The translations under genes were made by a program, and so were the position numbers. The notes beneath the pieces are model-generated. The model saw nothing but the letters and a program-made list of their open reading frames with translations. It was not told the origin of the DNA and did no database searches. Of a DNA stretch of 64,000 nucleotides, positions 44,299 through 53,531 are shown piece after piece. The stretch comes from Actinoallomurus soli (GTDB taxonomy: Bacteria > Actinomycetota > Actinomycetes > Streptosporangiales > Streptosporangiaceae): contig NZ_JAMXMV010000002.1 of the NCBI RefSeq assembly GCF_024055715.1, forward strand, positions 248,001 through 312,000, read 5' to 3'. Positions within the stretch are counted from its first letter, which is position 1. Every line of letters starts with the position of its first letter.

Positions 44299-47200
44299 GT
44301 GATCCCCGAGCGCGCCGCGGAGGTGATCGTCGACCTGCCGGGTGACACGGCCGGACGGCGGGGCTCCGGATACCTGGTCGCCACGGACCGGGTCCTCACC
44401 GCCGCGCACGTGGTGGCGGGCGCGGCGAAGATCCGGGTGCGGTTCGAGGCGGACCGGCCCGGCGAGTGGACGGCCACCATCGCCGAGGTGCGCAGCGCCC
44501 TCCCCGGCGCGGACGTCGCCGTACTCACCGTCGACGGCGCGCCCACGGAGCCCGTACGGTACGGCCGGATCGGTCACCGGGACGCCGTCCTGCAGTGCTC
44601 CAGCCTCGGTTTCCCCCGCTTCAAGCTGCGCCAGGACACCGGCGGGGTCTACCGGGACACCGCGCACGTCGTCGGCTCCGTCGCCGTCCTGGCCAACGCC
44701 AGGTCGGGCGCCTTAGAGCTCACCGTGCCCGCACCGCCCTCGGCCGAGCCCGGGCACTCCCCCTGGGAGGGCATGTCGGGCGCCCCGGTCTTCGCCGGGG
44801 AACACCTGATCGGCCTCGTGCACCAGCACCATCCCAAGGAGGGCACCGGCCGGCTGACCGCGCTCCGCGTGGACGGCTTCCCACCCGACCTGCGCGCGTT
44901 CCTGGACATTCCGGACGCCCTTCCGGACGTGCTGCCCCACGACCTCGGCGCGCTCACCGAGGCCACCTACGTCGCTCAGGTCAAGGACATCGCTCCGGAA
45001 CGGCTCGTCCAGCGCGAGGACCATCTGGCCCGGCTGGTCGAGTTCTGCGCGGGCCCGGAGCCCTACCTCTGGCTGCGCGGCCGCCCATGGGCCGGGAAGA
45101 CCGCGCTCACGTCGTGGTTCGTGCTCCACCCACCGGCCGGGGTGCGAGCCGCATCGTTCTTCGTCACCTCCCGCATGTCGGGCTATGCCGACGCGGAGGC
45201 GTTCCTCCAGGCGATGATCGAGCAGCTCGCCGTCATCGCGGGCCGTACCGAGGCCGTCGCCGGCACGCAGGTCGCCCGGCGCGGCCTGTTCCTCGACCTG
45301 CTCGACGCGGCGGCCCTCCGGTGCCGCGAGCGCGGTGAGCGGCTCCTGCTGGTCGTCGACGGGCTGGACGAGGACCAGGGCCGTAATCCGAGCATCGCCT
45401 ACCTGCTGCCGAAGCGACCACCGGACGGCGTCCGCGTCCTGGTCAGCAGCCGGCCGCATCCCGGTGTGCCCAGTGACGTGTCCGGCGGGCACCCGCTGCA
45501 CCACTGCCCCCGCTGGCAGCTCGACCCGACGCCGTACGCCCGGCACACCGAGGCCGAGGCCAGGCATGAGCTCGGCGAGCTGCTGCGCCGGCCCGAGATG
45601 GCCGGCGTCCTCGGGCTCATCGCCGCCTGCGGTGGCGGGCTCACCCTCTCCGATCTGATCGAGCTCACCGGTATGCCGCGGTTCAAGCTGAGCGGTCGGC
45701 TCGGCAGCGCGTTCGGGCGGAGCCTGCGCCTGCAGTCCCGTGAGGCGTCCGACAGGGTCTACCTCTTCGCTCATGAGACGTTGCGCGCCGAAGCCGAGGC
45801 GGCCCTGGGCGAAGCCGCTCTGCGAGCGCACCGGGAGCGGCTGCACCGCTGGGCGGAGGGCTACCGCGACCGTGGCTGGCCGGAGGACACCCCGAACTAC
45901 CTGCTCCAGCCGTACGGGCGACAGCTGATCTTCCTGGCGGACCTGCCCCGGCTCTGCGCGCTCGCCACCGACCGCGCTCGGCAGGACCTGCTGCTGAGGC
46001 GTACCGGCTCGCACTACGTCTCCCTGACCGAGCTGAACACCGCGCTGAACCTCCTGGTACGCCAGAGCCGTCCGGACCTGTTGACGGCGGCACTGCTGGC
46101 CGAGGACCGGAGCCGGATCAGCGAGCGCGGGACCGTTCCCCCGGACCTGCCCGCGTTGTACGCCCGCCTCGGTCAGGTGGCACGGGCCCAGACCCTGGCC
46201 ACGGTCAACGGCGGCTCCACGACGTACGCGCGGCTCGCCGTCACGCTGGCCGAGTCGGCCCCGGAGCGGGCAGGGCATGCCCTCAGCGCCGCCCTCTCGG
46301 CCGTACCCGCCGCCACCTCCGCGAACAGGGGGCGTCGTGCTCACCGCCTCATCGACCTGATCGTGCCGTGTTCCCTTCTCCGCCCGGGCGAGGTCCCGCA
46401 CCTGGTCCGCGAGTGCGAGTCACTCATCGACCCGGACGACGGAAACGCACGCTACAAGCTCGTTGAGGCGCTGGTGGAAAGCGGGAACGTCGCAGCGGCC
46501 GAGCCGATCGCCCGCGGGATCGACGCCCCCGATACCTTCTGGAGGATCCGGGCTCTCACGGCCGTGGCGATGGGTCTGGAAGACGTCGACCTCACCCGGG
46601 CTCGCCGGCTGCTCGACGAGGCGGACCGGCTGGCCCGGTCCCCCGCGGAGGGCGGCGATTCCCCCGATGCGTACGACCTGATAGCGAAGGCCGCCACGCG
46701 CCTGGACCCCGATCGTCTTCCCTCGCTCGTGCGCCGGGCGTCGGACGCGCTCGAGTCTCGGGAGATCGGCCGGCCCGCCGCGATCCGGACGTTGATCGGG
46801 GCGGGCCGGCTCGACGAGGCGCAACGCGCCTTCGCCGAACTCACGGGCTTCGTCAGGGCGGTGACGGGTGAGGAACTGCTCGGCGGACTGCTGCGGGCGG
46901 GCCGGATGGAGGAGGCCGGGACGCTCATCGACGAGGAGCCGAATCCCGTGATCAAGAATCACTGGCTCTTTGAATTCGTCGAGAGACTCGCCGTGTCGGG
47001 GCACTCGGAGGAGGCGGTCCGCCGGGCAGCGGACGGCTACTTCGGCGCCGCCGCGCTCACCACGGTGGCCGGGGCGCTCGTCACCGCCGCTCCGGCCGAA
47101 GCCCTCCGCCTCGCCGATCAGGCCCTCCGCGCGGCCCATTCGACTCCGCACGTCCAGCACCGCGACGAAACGCTCGCGGCGCTCGCCGAATCGCTGGCCA

Positions 47201-48255
47201 CCGACGACCCGTCCCGGGCGGCGCAGGCCGTTGCGGCGATGGACACGAAGGACTCATGGTCGGAGTCGGTCGCCGCCCGGACCTTCGCCGCCGCCGGTGA
47301 CCTGGAGCGGACACTCGCCGTGCTGGACCGTTGTGACCAGCGTGACGCCGTGGCCGAGAACGCCATGTCGGCCGCCCTCCTCGGGGGCCGGATCACGGAC
47401 GCGACGACGCTGGCCGGCGCGTCGTCCGACGACCTCGCCGGCGCCGTGCGCCGCCTGGGCGAGGCGCTGGTCAGCCGTCGCCGGCCGCGGCCGGCGACGA
47501 AGGCCGTCCAGGCGGCCCTCTTCGTCTGCGCGCGGTACGAGGGCCTCGAAAGACTGCGCATCCGGGCGGCCGTGCTCGCGGCGCTCGCCGACGCCGGGCT
47601 GCTCCGCCGCCCTCTGCGACTGCTCAAGCCGTTCCCGCCCGAGGAGCCCGCTGCGGATCCGGTCCTGGACTTCCGCTGGGTCGATCCCGGGCATGAGCGG
47701 CCGTGGTGGGCCATCGTGCCGGACCTGGGCGCGCTCGCGCGCGCGGTCGCCGCCCGCGATCCCGCGTCCGCCCGCCGTCTCGTGGAGATCGGGCGCAGTC
47801 GGATACCGGCCGAGTCCAACCGACATAGAACGGAATCGCTGGCGATGCTCGCGCTCGGACTGGCCCCGATCGCCCCTGAGGGCGCACAGGCGTTGGCGTG
47901 GAAGAGCCGGTCCGCGCTGGAGGGAGACTTTCCCGGTCATACGTCCGTCGGCGCCCTGCCGGACGTCATCCACGACACCGCTCACGTCTTCTGTGCCGTC
48001 GCCCTCGCTCGGACGGGGCTTCCGGGCGAGGCCGAAGCGGTCGCCCGGGTCGTCATCGACCCCGAGGAACGGGCGAGGGCGCTCGCCTACCTCGCGGAAC
48101 TCCTCGCCGACCAGGATCGAAACCAGGCGGAGCGGATCACCGCCGATCTCCTCGGCGGCGAACACTGGCGTGCGGCGTTCTCCGCGCTCCGCGTACTGCG
48201 GCCCGACGCCCTTCGAGCCGTGCTCGACGCGGTCCTGACCCAGTCGCGGTCATGA
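44299..48255 (+). CDS. trypsin-like protease/STAND NTPase/helical-repeat protein (predicted conflict-system effector)
   Basis: The 1318-residue protein starts at GTG 44299. Residues 1-200 are a trypsin-like domain with the triad His37 (LTAAHVV), Asp72 (GADVAVL) and Ser160 (GMSGAPVF). Residues 235-480 are a STAND-type P-loop NTPase: VQREDHLARLVEF, Walker A GRPWAGKT (Lys267), Walker B LLLVVDGLDED (Asp354) and the sensor VLVSSRPHP. A winged-helix-like segment follows (about 435-500), then roughly 750 residues of TPR-like helical repeats (about 600-1310) that would bind the trigger. In known STAND proteins ligand binding causes ATP-driven oligomerisation that activates the effector, here the protease. 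There is no signal peptide or membrane helix, so it acts in the cytosol. Confidence 0.9.
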   Translation: MIPERAAEVIVDLPGDTAGRRGSGYLVATDRVLTAAHVVAGAAKIRVRFEADRPGEWTATIAEVRSALPGADVAVLTVDGAPTEPVRYGRIGHRDAVLQCSSLGFPRFKLRQDTGGVYRDTAHVVGSVAVLANARSGALELTVPAPPSAEPGHSPWEGMSGAPVFAGEHLIGLVHQHHPKEGTGRLTALRVDGFPPDLRAFLDIPDALPDVLPHDLGALTEATYVAQVKDIAPERLVQREDHLARLVEFCAGPEPYLWLRGRPWAGKTALTSWFVLHPPAGVRAASFFVTSRMSGYADAEAFLQAMIEQLAVIAGRTEAVAGTQVARRGLFLDLLDAAALRCRERGERLLLVVDGLDEDQGRNPSIAYLLPKRPPDGVRVLVSSRPHPGVPSDVSGGHPLHHCPRWQLDPTPYARHTEAEARHELGELLRRPEMAGVLGLIAACGGGLTLSDLIELTGMPRFKLSGRLGSAFGRSLRLQSREASDRVYLFAHETLRAEAEAALGEAALRAHRERLHRWAEGYRDRGWPEDTPNYLLQPYGRQLIFLADLPRLCALATDRARQDLLLRRTGSHYVSLTELNTALNLLVRQSRPDLLTAALLAEDRSRISERGTVPPDLPALYARLGQVARAQTLATVNGGSTTYARLAVTLAESAPERAGHALSAALSAVPAATSANRGRRAHRLIDLIVPCSLLRPGEVPHLVRECESLIDPDDGNARYKLVEALVESGNVAAAEPIARGIDAPDTFWRIRALTAVAMGLEDVDLTRARRLLDEADRLARSPAEGGDSPDAYDLIAKAATRLDPDRLPSLVRRASDALESREIGRPAAIRTLIGAGRLDEAQRAFAELTGFVRAVTGEELLGGLLRAGRMEEAGTLIDEEPNPVIKNHWLFEFVERLAVSGHSEEAVRRAADGYFGAAALTTVAGALVTAAPAEALRLADQALRAAHSTPHVQHRDETLAALAESLATDDPSRAAQAVAAMDTKDSWSESVAARTFAAAGDLERTLAVLDRCDQRDAVAENAMSAALLGGRITDATTLAGASSDDLAGAVRRLGEALVSRRRPRPATKAVQAALFVCARYEGLERLRIRAAVLAALADAGLLRRPLRLLKPFPPEEPAADPVLDFRWVDPGHERPWWAIVPDLGALARAVAARDPASARRLVEIGRSRIPAESNRHRTESLAMLALGLAPIAPEGAQALAWKSRSALEGDFPGHTSVGALPDVIHDTAHVFCAVALARTGLPGEAEAVARVVIDPEERARALAYLAELLADQDRNQAERITADLLGGEHWRAAFSALRVLRPDALRAVLDAVLTQSRS

Positions 48256-48267
48256 CCTCGTTCCGGC

Positions 48268-48273
48268 CACAAT
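48268..48273 (+). promoter_or_regulatory. -10 element, leaderless start of the YchJ gene
   Basis: CACAAT is followed by 7 nt and ATG at 48281, with no ribosome site. This marks the end of the conflict-system operon. Confidence 0.5.
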
Positions 48274-48280
48274 GAGACGC

Positions 48281-48709
48281 ATGACCCAGGACGGCCCCGA
48301 CGCGGCGAGTTGCCCCTGCGGGCTGCCCGCGACGTACGACGACTGCTGCGGGCGGTTCCACCGCGGGAACGCGAAGGCGCCGACCGCGGAGCGGCTGATG
48401 CGCTCGCGGTACGCCGCCTTCTGCGTCCAGGACGAGGCCTATCTCCTGCACACCTGGCACCCGTCGACGCGGCCGCCGCACATCGACTTCGACGAGACGC
48501 TCCGGTGGCAGCGCCTCGAGGTCCTCGGCACCTCCGGCGGGAGCTATCTCGACACCGACGGCACCGTCCGCTTCCGCGCCCACTACCTCCTGCGGAACCG
48601 CCCCGGGCACATGGAGGAGCACAGCCGCTTCGTCCTCCAGGACGGCGCCTGGCTCTACGTCGGCCCCCTCGCGTCCACGCCCCTGTTCGGGTCCGGTTCG
48701 CGACCGTAG
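48281..48709 (+). CDS. YchJ family SEC-C motif protein
   Basis: The 142-residue product has an N-terminal SEC-C zinc motif (CPCGLPATYDDCCGRFH), then PTAERLMRSRYAAFCVQDEAYLLHTWHPSTRP and an NTF2-like strand set (FRAHYLLRNRPGHMEEHSRFVL, DGAWLYV). That is the standard YchJ architecture. The role is unknown. ATG 48281 is chosen over ATG 48272 because of the 7-nt spacing from CACAAT. It is 26 bp after the conflict-system gene but probably unrelated to it. Confidence 0.88.
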   Translation: MTQDGPDAASCPCGLPATYDDCCGRFHRGNAKAPTAERLMRSRYAAFCVQDEAYLLHTWHPSTRPPHIDFDETLRWQRLEVLGTSGGSYLDTDGTVRFRAHYLLRNRPGHMEEHSRFVLQDGAWLYVGPLASTPLFGSGSRP

Positions 48710-48834
48710 AACGCGGCGAAGAAAATTCTGGCCGGGGTGTCGATTCGTCGCGTCGTCGTTCGACGCGTAGGTGACGGCCGGCCAACGCGTCCGGAACCCA
48801 CCGGACCCGGCCCGAGACGACAAGGGAGACAGCC

Positions 48835-49200
48835 ATGCGATTCCTGATGATGCACCGCCTCGACGAGCGCGCCCCGGAGGCCTGGAACCCCAGCCAGGAG
48901 TTCATCGCGAAGATGGGCGCGATGATCCAGGACTGGTCCGAGCGGGGCATCCTGATCACGGCCGAGGGCGTCCACCCCTCCGAGAAGGGCGCGCTGGTCC
49001 GCAAGGACCGGGGCGCGGCGACCAAGGTGACCGACGGGCCGTTCACCGAGGCCAAGGAGGTCATCGGCGGATTCGCGCTGATCAACGCCGAGGACCGGGC
49101 GCAGGCCGTGAGGTACGCCCAGGAGTACGCCGACCTGTTCGAGGAGATCGAGGTCGAGGTGCGGCAGGTCGTCGAGTTCGACGCCCTGCCCCAGTCCTGA
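48835..49200 (+). CDS. YCII-related (DGPF) family protein
   Basis: The 121-residue product has the DGPF signature: RFLMMHRLDERAPEAW, then KVTDGPFTEAKEVIGGFALINAEDRAQAVRYA with the conserved Asp-Gly-Pro-Phe, and EVEVRQVVEF. The fold is the dimeric ferredoxin-like YCII barrel. These proteins often neighbour ECF sigma factors, but none is adjacent here. AAGGGAGA precedes ATG 48835. The function is unknown. Confidence 0.9.
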   Translation: MRFLMMHRLDERAPEAWNPSQEFIAKMGAMIQDWSERGILITAEGVHPSEKGALVRKDRGAATKVTDGPFTEAKEVIGGFALINAEDRAQAVRYAQEYADLFEEIEVEVRQVVEFDALPQS

Positions 49201-49319
49201 CCCGGCCGCCGACCGGGCGCCGGTCCGCTCCCGCCTGAGGAGCGGACCGCCCGGTCGACGCGGTGGTCGACCGGGCCGTGGCCGGGTGCGGCCTTACGGG
49301 ATTCCGCCGGCGTTCGGCG

Positions 49320-49733
49320 TCAGAGCGCGACCGAGCCCGCCGGCGAGACCACCAGCCCGTAGATGATGAGAACGCAGAAGGCGATGACGATGATCGACCA
49401 CACCGGGGAGGCGTTCAGGAAGGCGAATTGAGCGATGATGACGAGGGCGGCGAGCGCGATTCCCGGCGCCTTCGCCCACGGCTGTCTGGCGAGTATCGCA
49501 CCGCCGACGACGAACTGCGCGATTCCCAGGATCAGCCAGATCACACCCCAGGCGGTGTAGTCGAAGAAGAGGAGCCTGCTCGCTGTGACCTGGTAATAGT
49601 CCCTCTTCAGGAGGGCGGCGAGGCCATCGAGAACGTTGAAGATGCCCGCTACGCAGACCATCAGGCCGGTGAATGACAACCAGCTCGATGTGACCGGTCC
49701 GCGGGACGTTCGATCTCCGACAGCACCCGACAT
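49320..49733 (-). CDS. small four-TM membrane protein (DUF7144-like)
   Basis: The 137-residue product starts at ATG 49733 behind AGAGGA. It has four membrane helices (about residues 18-40, 58-80, 85-105, 110-130), with LLKRDYYQVTASRLLFFDYTAWGVIWLILG between the first and second. The Asp-Tyr-Tyr and Asp-Tyr-Thr positions match a common actinobacterial membrane family. The function is unknown. The frame is open upstream to 49865 without a ribosome site. Confidence 0.78.
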   Translation of the reverse strand: MSGAVGDRTSRGPVTSSWLSFTGLMVCVAGIFNVLDGLAALLKRDYYQVTASRLLFFDYTAWGVIWLILGIAQFVVGGAILARQPWAKAPGIALAALVIIAQFAFLNASPVWSIIVIAFCVLIIYGLVVSPAGSVAL

Positions 49734-50081
49734 GGCAGTCCTCTGTCGACAGACTTGTTCGAGAGCCGTCATCCCCAGCCTTCCACCGGCCCTAAACGGC
49801 AGGAGTCGCGCGATCGCCGATCCTTGGGGCGGTCTTGACGCGCGGCGGCCACCGGCCCGGAGCATCCACGGCGGTGCCGCGTTCCCGGTGCCGCGGAGCC
49901 CCGCTCACCGCGCCGTCGTCCGCCCGGGGCGGGCCGGGACGAGGGCGCTCCCCTCGTCCCCGCCGTCGAGCCTTCGCGCCACGCCGACCCGGCCCGCCCA
50001 GCGCACGCCCCCCCCCCGCCTGCCTCGGCACGCCCCGCGGACCCCTCCCGCCCCGCCCCCCCGCCCCGCCCCCCCGGCCGG
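49734..50081. other. gene-free spacer with long C tracts
   Basis: Between the two minus-strand genes lies a very C-rich stretch. Near 50008-50077 there are runs of six to nine C residues separated by CG or TCCCG-type interruptions. It shows no gene or hairpin I would trust. The tracts could be slippage-prone or form unusual G-rich structures on the other strand. Confidence 0.6.
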
Positions 50082-50939
50082 TCATGCCAGGAGCGGGTGC
50101 CAGCCGTCGCGGTAGCGGACGCCGCCGCGGCGGAGCCGGACCTCGTCGTGCCAGGCCCCGGGGACCGGCTCGGTGAGGACCAGTTCGGGACGGTCCACGA
50201 CGACGCACACGTCCTCGCCGGGCCACCACCAGCCGCACGAGCGCGCCAGCGCGGCCCAGTCGCCGAGCTGGTCGAGCTCGTCCGGCCCGTAGGAGGCCAG
50301 TCCGAGGCGGTGCAGCGTGTCGTAGTAGGCGATCCACGCCGCGTCCTGCTGCCCGTACCAGCACGCCGGTACGGGCCCCCTTCCGGCGAGCGTGGTCCGG
50401 ACGGGGATGCGGAACCCGTGGGCGAGGCTCCGGTGCAGCCCGACGCGGACGCCCTGGTGCAGCACGACGCCCAGAGGAACTCCTGCGTCGAGCGCCTTGA
50501 GCGGCGGCAGTTCGGGCCAGGGCTCCTTGTTCTTGCCTCGCCGCACCGGCGACAGCTCCGGGTCGGTGTGGGCGACACCGGAACTGAGCGTGCCGCGCAG
50601 CTTCGCGGTGACCATGGCCAGGTCACTGGCGAGCGGTGGTGTTCCCCGCTGCCGGGGATCCCGGATCCGCGCGTACAGCGCATCGAGGGTGGGCAGTCCG
50701 GTGACGAGCGGCATCGCCTGTTCCGGAGAGTCCACCCAGAGGAACCGCGGGCGGGGACGGAGGATCCTCGCGTAGATCCTGGTCAGATGGTGTTCGGCGG
50801 TCCGCCGGTCGGCCGGTCGTGTCGACAGGCCGTACGCGAGCCACTCTCGCCTGATCTCGGCGGCTTCCTGCCACAGGCCGTACGCGCTGAGGTCGGCCTT
50901 CGGTTCGGCGGCGTCATGGCGCCGCGGGGGCGCGATCAA
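50082..50939 (-). CDS. DUF6745-like protein
   Basis: The 285-residue product has the domain pattern AAEIRREWLAYGLSTRPADRRTAEHHLTRIYAR at the N-terminus, FLWVDSPEQAM, ACWYGQQDAAWIAYYDTLHRLGLASYG, DWAALARSCGWWWPGEDVCVVVDRPELV and GVRYRDGWHPLLA. The Trp-Trp-Trp-Pro and Asp-Gly-Trp features are those of DUF6745 proteins, often seen beside leucine-rich repeat or conflict genes. No activity is known. It lies 82 bp from the divergent-side hydrolase stop, on the same strand. Confidence 0.75.
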   Translation of the reverse strand: MIAPPRRHDAAEPKADLSAYGLWQEAAEIRREWLAYGLSTRPADRRTAEHHLTRIYARILRPRPRFLWVDSPEQAMPLVTGLPTLDALYARIRDPRQRGTPPLASDLAMVTAKLRGTLSSGVAHTDPELSPVRRGKNKEPWPELPPLKALDAGVPLGVVLHQGVRVGLHRSLAHGFRIPVRTTLAGRGPVPACWYGQQDAAWIAYYDTLHRLGLASYGPDELDQLGDWAALARSCGWWWPGEDVCVVVDRPELVLTEPVPGAWHDEVRLRRGGVRYRDGWHPLLA

Positions 50940-51021
50940 AGCGCCGGGGCGTCGCCGCCCTTTCGGTTGGTGATCATGCCTTGATGATGGCCCGCGCCCC
51001 GCGGTTCGCGCAACCCGTGTC

Positions 51022-51768
51022 CTATTCCATAACGGCCGCCTCGTGCAGGATCTCCGCGAGCGCGCCCGGCCGGTCGAACATCGGCCAGTGCCAGCCGGGC
51101 AGCTCCCGGTAGGCCCCGTCCTCGGCCGCCATGTGCCGGAAGGCGGGGACCGTGCCGATCATCGCCCGGACCTGTTCCACCCGGAAGCCGCACAGCACGT
51201 ACCGGCGCGGGAGCTTCTCCCACGCGCCGGTCAACCGGACCGGGGTCGTGGCGGTGGGCCACGGCTGCGGCACCGACAGCCGCTCCAGCCGGTCGAGCAC
51301 GTCGCCGGGCAGGTCGACCGCCGCTTCGGCGGCCAGTCGCGCCCACGGCGGGGGCGGCAGCTCCCGGCCGTGGCCCGCCGTGCGCACCAGCTCGGCGGTG
51401 CGGGCCTGTTCCTCCGGCGGAGCGAAGTCCGCCTGGGACATTCCGTCCGGCAGCGGGCCGGTGTCGACGAACACCAGACGGGAGATCCGGTCCGGCATCC
51501 GGTCCGCGACGCTCGGGACCACCACCGCGCCGGCGTAGCTGTGCCCGACCAGGACCACGTCGTGCAGATCCTCGTACCGGATCAGGTTGAGCACGTCGGT
51601 GACGTGCGTCTCCAGGTCCGTGTCGGGCCGGGCCAGGTGCGCCCGCTCGCCCATCCCGGTCAGGCTGAGCGGGTGGACCTCGTGCCCGCGGCCGCGCAGT
51701 TCGGCCGTCACCGAACGCCAGGCCCAGGCGCCCAGCCAGAACCCGGGGAGAAGTACGTAAGTCGCCAT
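51022..51768 (-). CDS. alpha/beta-hydrolase (esterase EstC-like)
   Basis: The 248-residue product matches short alpha/beta-hydrolases: TYVLLPGFWLGAWAWRSVTAELRGRGHEVHPLSLTGMGERAHL (landmarks LLPGFWLG, SLTGMGERAHL), the elbow VLVGHSYAGAVV, a late acidic position in the LTGAWEKLPRRYVLCG strand, and HWPMFDRPGALAEIL with the His. ATG at 51768 has TAGCGT 7 nt upstream on the minus strand (leaderless). It is divergent from the WYL regulator, the probable controller. Confidence 0.88.
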   Translation of the reverse strand: MATYVLLPGFWLGAWAWRSVTAELRGRGHEVHPLSLTGMGERAHLARPDTDLETHVTDVLNLIRYEDLHDVVLVGHSYAGAVVVPSVADRMPDRISRLVFVDTGPLPDGMSQADFAPPEEQARTAELVRTAGHGRELPPPPWARLAAEAAVDLPGDVLDRLERLSVPQPWPTATTPVRLTGAWEKLPRRYVLCGFRVEQVRAMIGTVPAFRHMAAEDGAYRELPGWHWPMFDRPGALAEILHEAAVME

Positions 51769-51775
51769 GACCGGC

Positions 51776-51824
51776 ACGCTAGGCGGGATACAGGACGGAA
51801 TCCGCCCGGTATGTGCGGCAGACT
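51776..51824. promoter_or_regulatory. back-to-back leaderless promoters of the hydrolase and WYL genes
   Basis: TAGCGT (minus strand, 51781-51776) is 7 nt before the hydrolase ATG. CAGACT (plus strand, 51819-51824) is 7 nt before the WYL ATG at 51832. Neither gene has a ribosome site, and the 63-bp gap between the starts holds both. Confidence 0.5.
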
Positions 51825-51831
51825 TCAGAGC

Positions 51832-52839
51832 ATGGCCCGACCGACCGCCCGGGTGCTCGCCCTGCTGGAGATCCTGCAGGCCGGCGGCACCCGTACCGTC
51901 GCCGATCTCGCCGACCGGCTCGGCGTGGACGAGCGCACCGTCCGGCGTTACGTCGACCACCTGATCGACCTGGACGTCCCGGTCCGGTCGATACGCGGCC
52001 GGTACGGCGGTTACCGCCTCGCCCCCGGCTACCGGATGCCCCCGCTGATGCTCACCGACGAGGAGGCGCTGGCCGTACTGCTCGGCCTGGTCGCCGGCCG
52101 CCGGGCCGGGCTGGTGACCACGTCCGTCGCCGCGGCGGAGAGCGCCGCCGCGAAGGTGCGCCGGGTGCTGCCCGAGGCGCTCGGCCGCCGGCTGGAGGCC
52201 CTGCTGGCGACCGTGGAGTTCACCGCTCCGTCGCGTCCCGTGACGACCCCGGAGGCGGGCGTGCTCCTGGTGCTCGCGGAGGCCGCGCGGCACCGCAGGC
52301 CGGTCGCCCTCGGCTACAACTCCTGGGGCGGACGGCGCAGCGAACGCACCCTGCAGCCGTACGGGATCGTCCTCCATTCAGGGCGCTGGTACGTCACCGG
52401 GGCGGACTCGGCCAGCGGCGAGGTGCGCACGTTCCGGCTGGACCGGATCGAGACCGCGACGGCGTTGACGGGGTCGTTCGAGGTGCCCGAGGGGTTCGAC
52501 CCGGCCGCCCGTGTGCTGTCCGGGCTCGCCGAGGTGCCGTACCTGCACGAGGTGTCGCTGCGCATCCAGGGCACCGCCGCGGAGGTACGCGCCCGGATCC
52601 CGGCCGGGATCGCGACGGTGGAGGATCTCGCGGCGGACCGTGACCTGCCGGAGCCCTGGGTACGGGTCCGGCTGCGGGCGGAGCGGCTCGAGTGGGTCGC
52701 CGCGATGCTCGCCTGGCTGGACCACCCGTTCGTGATCGAGTCCCCGGACGCTCTCCGCGACGACGTGCGCGCCCTGTCCCGCCGGCTCGCCGCCCGCGCC
52801 GACGCCCTTCCGGACGAGACCTCCCGTCCGACCGGGTGA
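51832..52839 (+). CDS. WYL domain transcriptional regulator
   Basis: The 335-residue product has a winged-helix HTH (ARVLALLEILQAGGTRTVADLADRLGVDERTVRRYVDHLIDLDVPV, landmarks RTVADLADRLGVDERTVRRY and IRGRYGGYRLAPG), then a WYL domain with ALGYNSW-type GYNSWGGRRSERTLQPYG, GRWYVTG and VRTFRLDRI, and a C-terminal WCX extension. The WYL domain binds a ligand, often nucleic acid or nucleotide. ATG at 51832 is preferred to 51811 because of the -10 spacing. It probably regulates the divergent hydrolase. Confidence 0.9.
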   Translation: MARPTARVLALLEILQAGGTRTVADLADRLGVDERTVRRYVDHLIDLDVPVRSIRGRYGGYRLAPGYRMPPLMLTDEEALAVLLGLVAGRRAGLVTTSVAAAESAAAKVRRVLPEALGRRLEALLATVEFTAPSRPVTTPEAGVLLVLAEAARHRRPVALGYNSWGGRRSERTLQPYGIVLHSGRWYVTGADSASGEVRTFRLDRIETATALTGSFEVPEGFDPAARVLSGLAEVPYLHEVSLRIQGTAAEVRARIPAGIATVEDLAADRDLPEPWVRVRLRAERLEWVAAMLAWLDHPFVIESPDALRDDVRALSRRLAARADALPDETSRPTG

Positions 52840-52966
52840 CCGGCGCGGATACCGGCGGGCCGGCCCCCGGCCGGGCGGCTGAGCTACCCCTCCGGGGCCG
52901 CCGTATCCCGGACGTCGGGCCCACGGCCGCCGACGTGACCGGCCCCGCCCGCACCGTGATCGCCGA

Positions 52967-53419
52967 TCAGCCCCGGCTTCGCATGCCGTACGGCGTCATC
53001 ATCAACGCGATCACGGCCACCAGGAGCACGACGGACAGGAAACCGACGATCCAGACGATCGTGAACCGGTCGGTTTTGATCTCGGCGTCGGGATTCTCCG
53101 TCCAGGCGACGTAGGCCTTGATCATCCGCTTGCGCACGGGGAGCAGGGCGATCGGGATGGAGACGCACACGACGCTGTAGAGGAACAGGACCGGTGCCGT
53201 CGGTCCGGCATCGAGCAGGTTGGTCGCCATGACGCCGCCCATGAACACCGGAGTCGTCATGGAGACCACCCGTCTCGCCTGCCGCCTCTGCCGTCCCGAC
53301 GCGCTCCCTCGCCCGCCGACGAGCTCCATGCCGACGAGCAACGACCGCAGACCGACGGCGAAGAGGACCGTCGCCGCGGCCGCGATCAGCGACCAGCCGA
53401 ACTGGGAGATCGAGAACAA
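52967..53419 (-). CDS. membrane protein with four helices (unknown)
   Basis: The 150-residue product starts at TTG 53419 behind GAGG. It has membrane helices at about residues 8-32, 55-72, 78-95 and 122-143, with the PVRKRMIKAYVAWTENPDAEIKTDR loop between the third and fourth. I do not recognise the family. It stands apart from both the WYL gene (convergent) and the LysR gene (same strand, 112 bp upstream). Confidence 0.65.
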   Translation of the reverse strand: MFSISQFGWSLIAAAATVLFAVGLRSLLVGMELVGGRGSASGRQRRQARRVVSMTTPVFMGGVMATNLLDAGPTAPVLFLYSVVCVSIPIALLPVRKRMIKAYVAWTENPDAEIKTDRFTIVWIVGFLSVVLLVAVIALMMTPYGMRSRG

Positions 53420-53531
53420 GCAATCCTCACTTCACCGCGGCCGCGCGCCTCACCGAATCGGGCGCGCGGTCATGACCGTGGATTGGACGACGGCGCCGCG
53501 CTCGCGGTTCCGGATCGACCGCGGGGATCTC

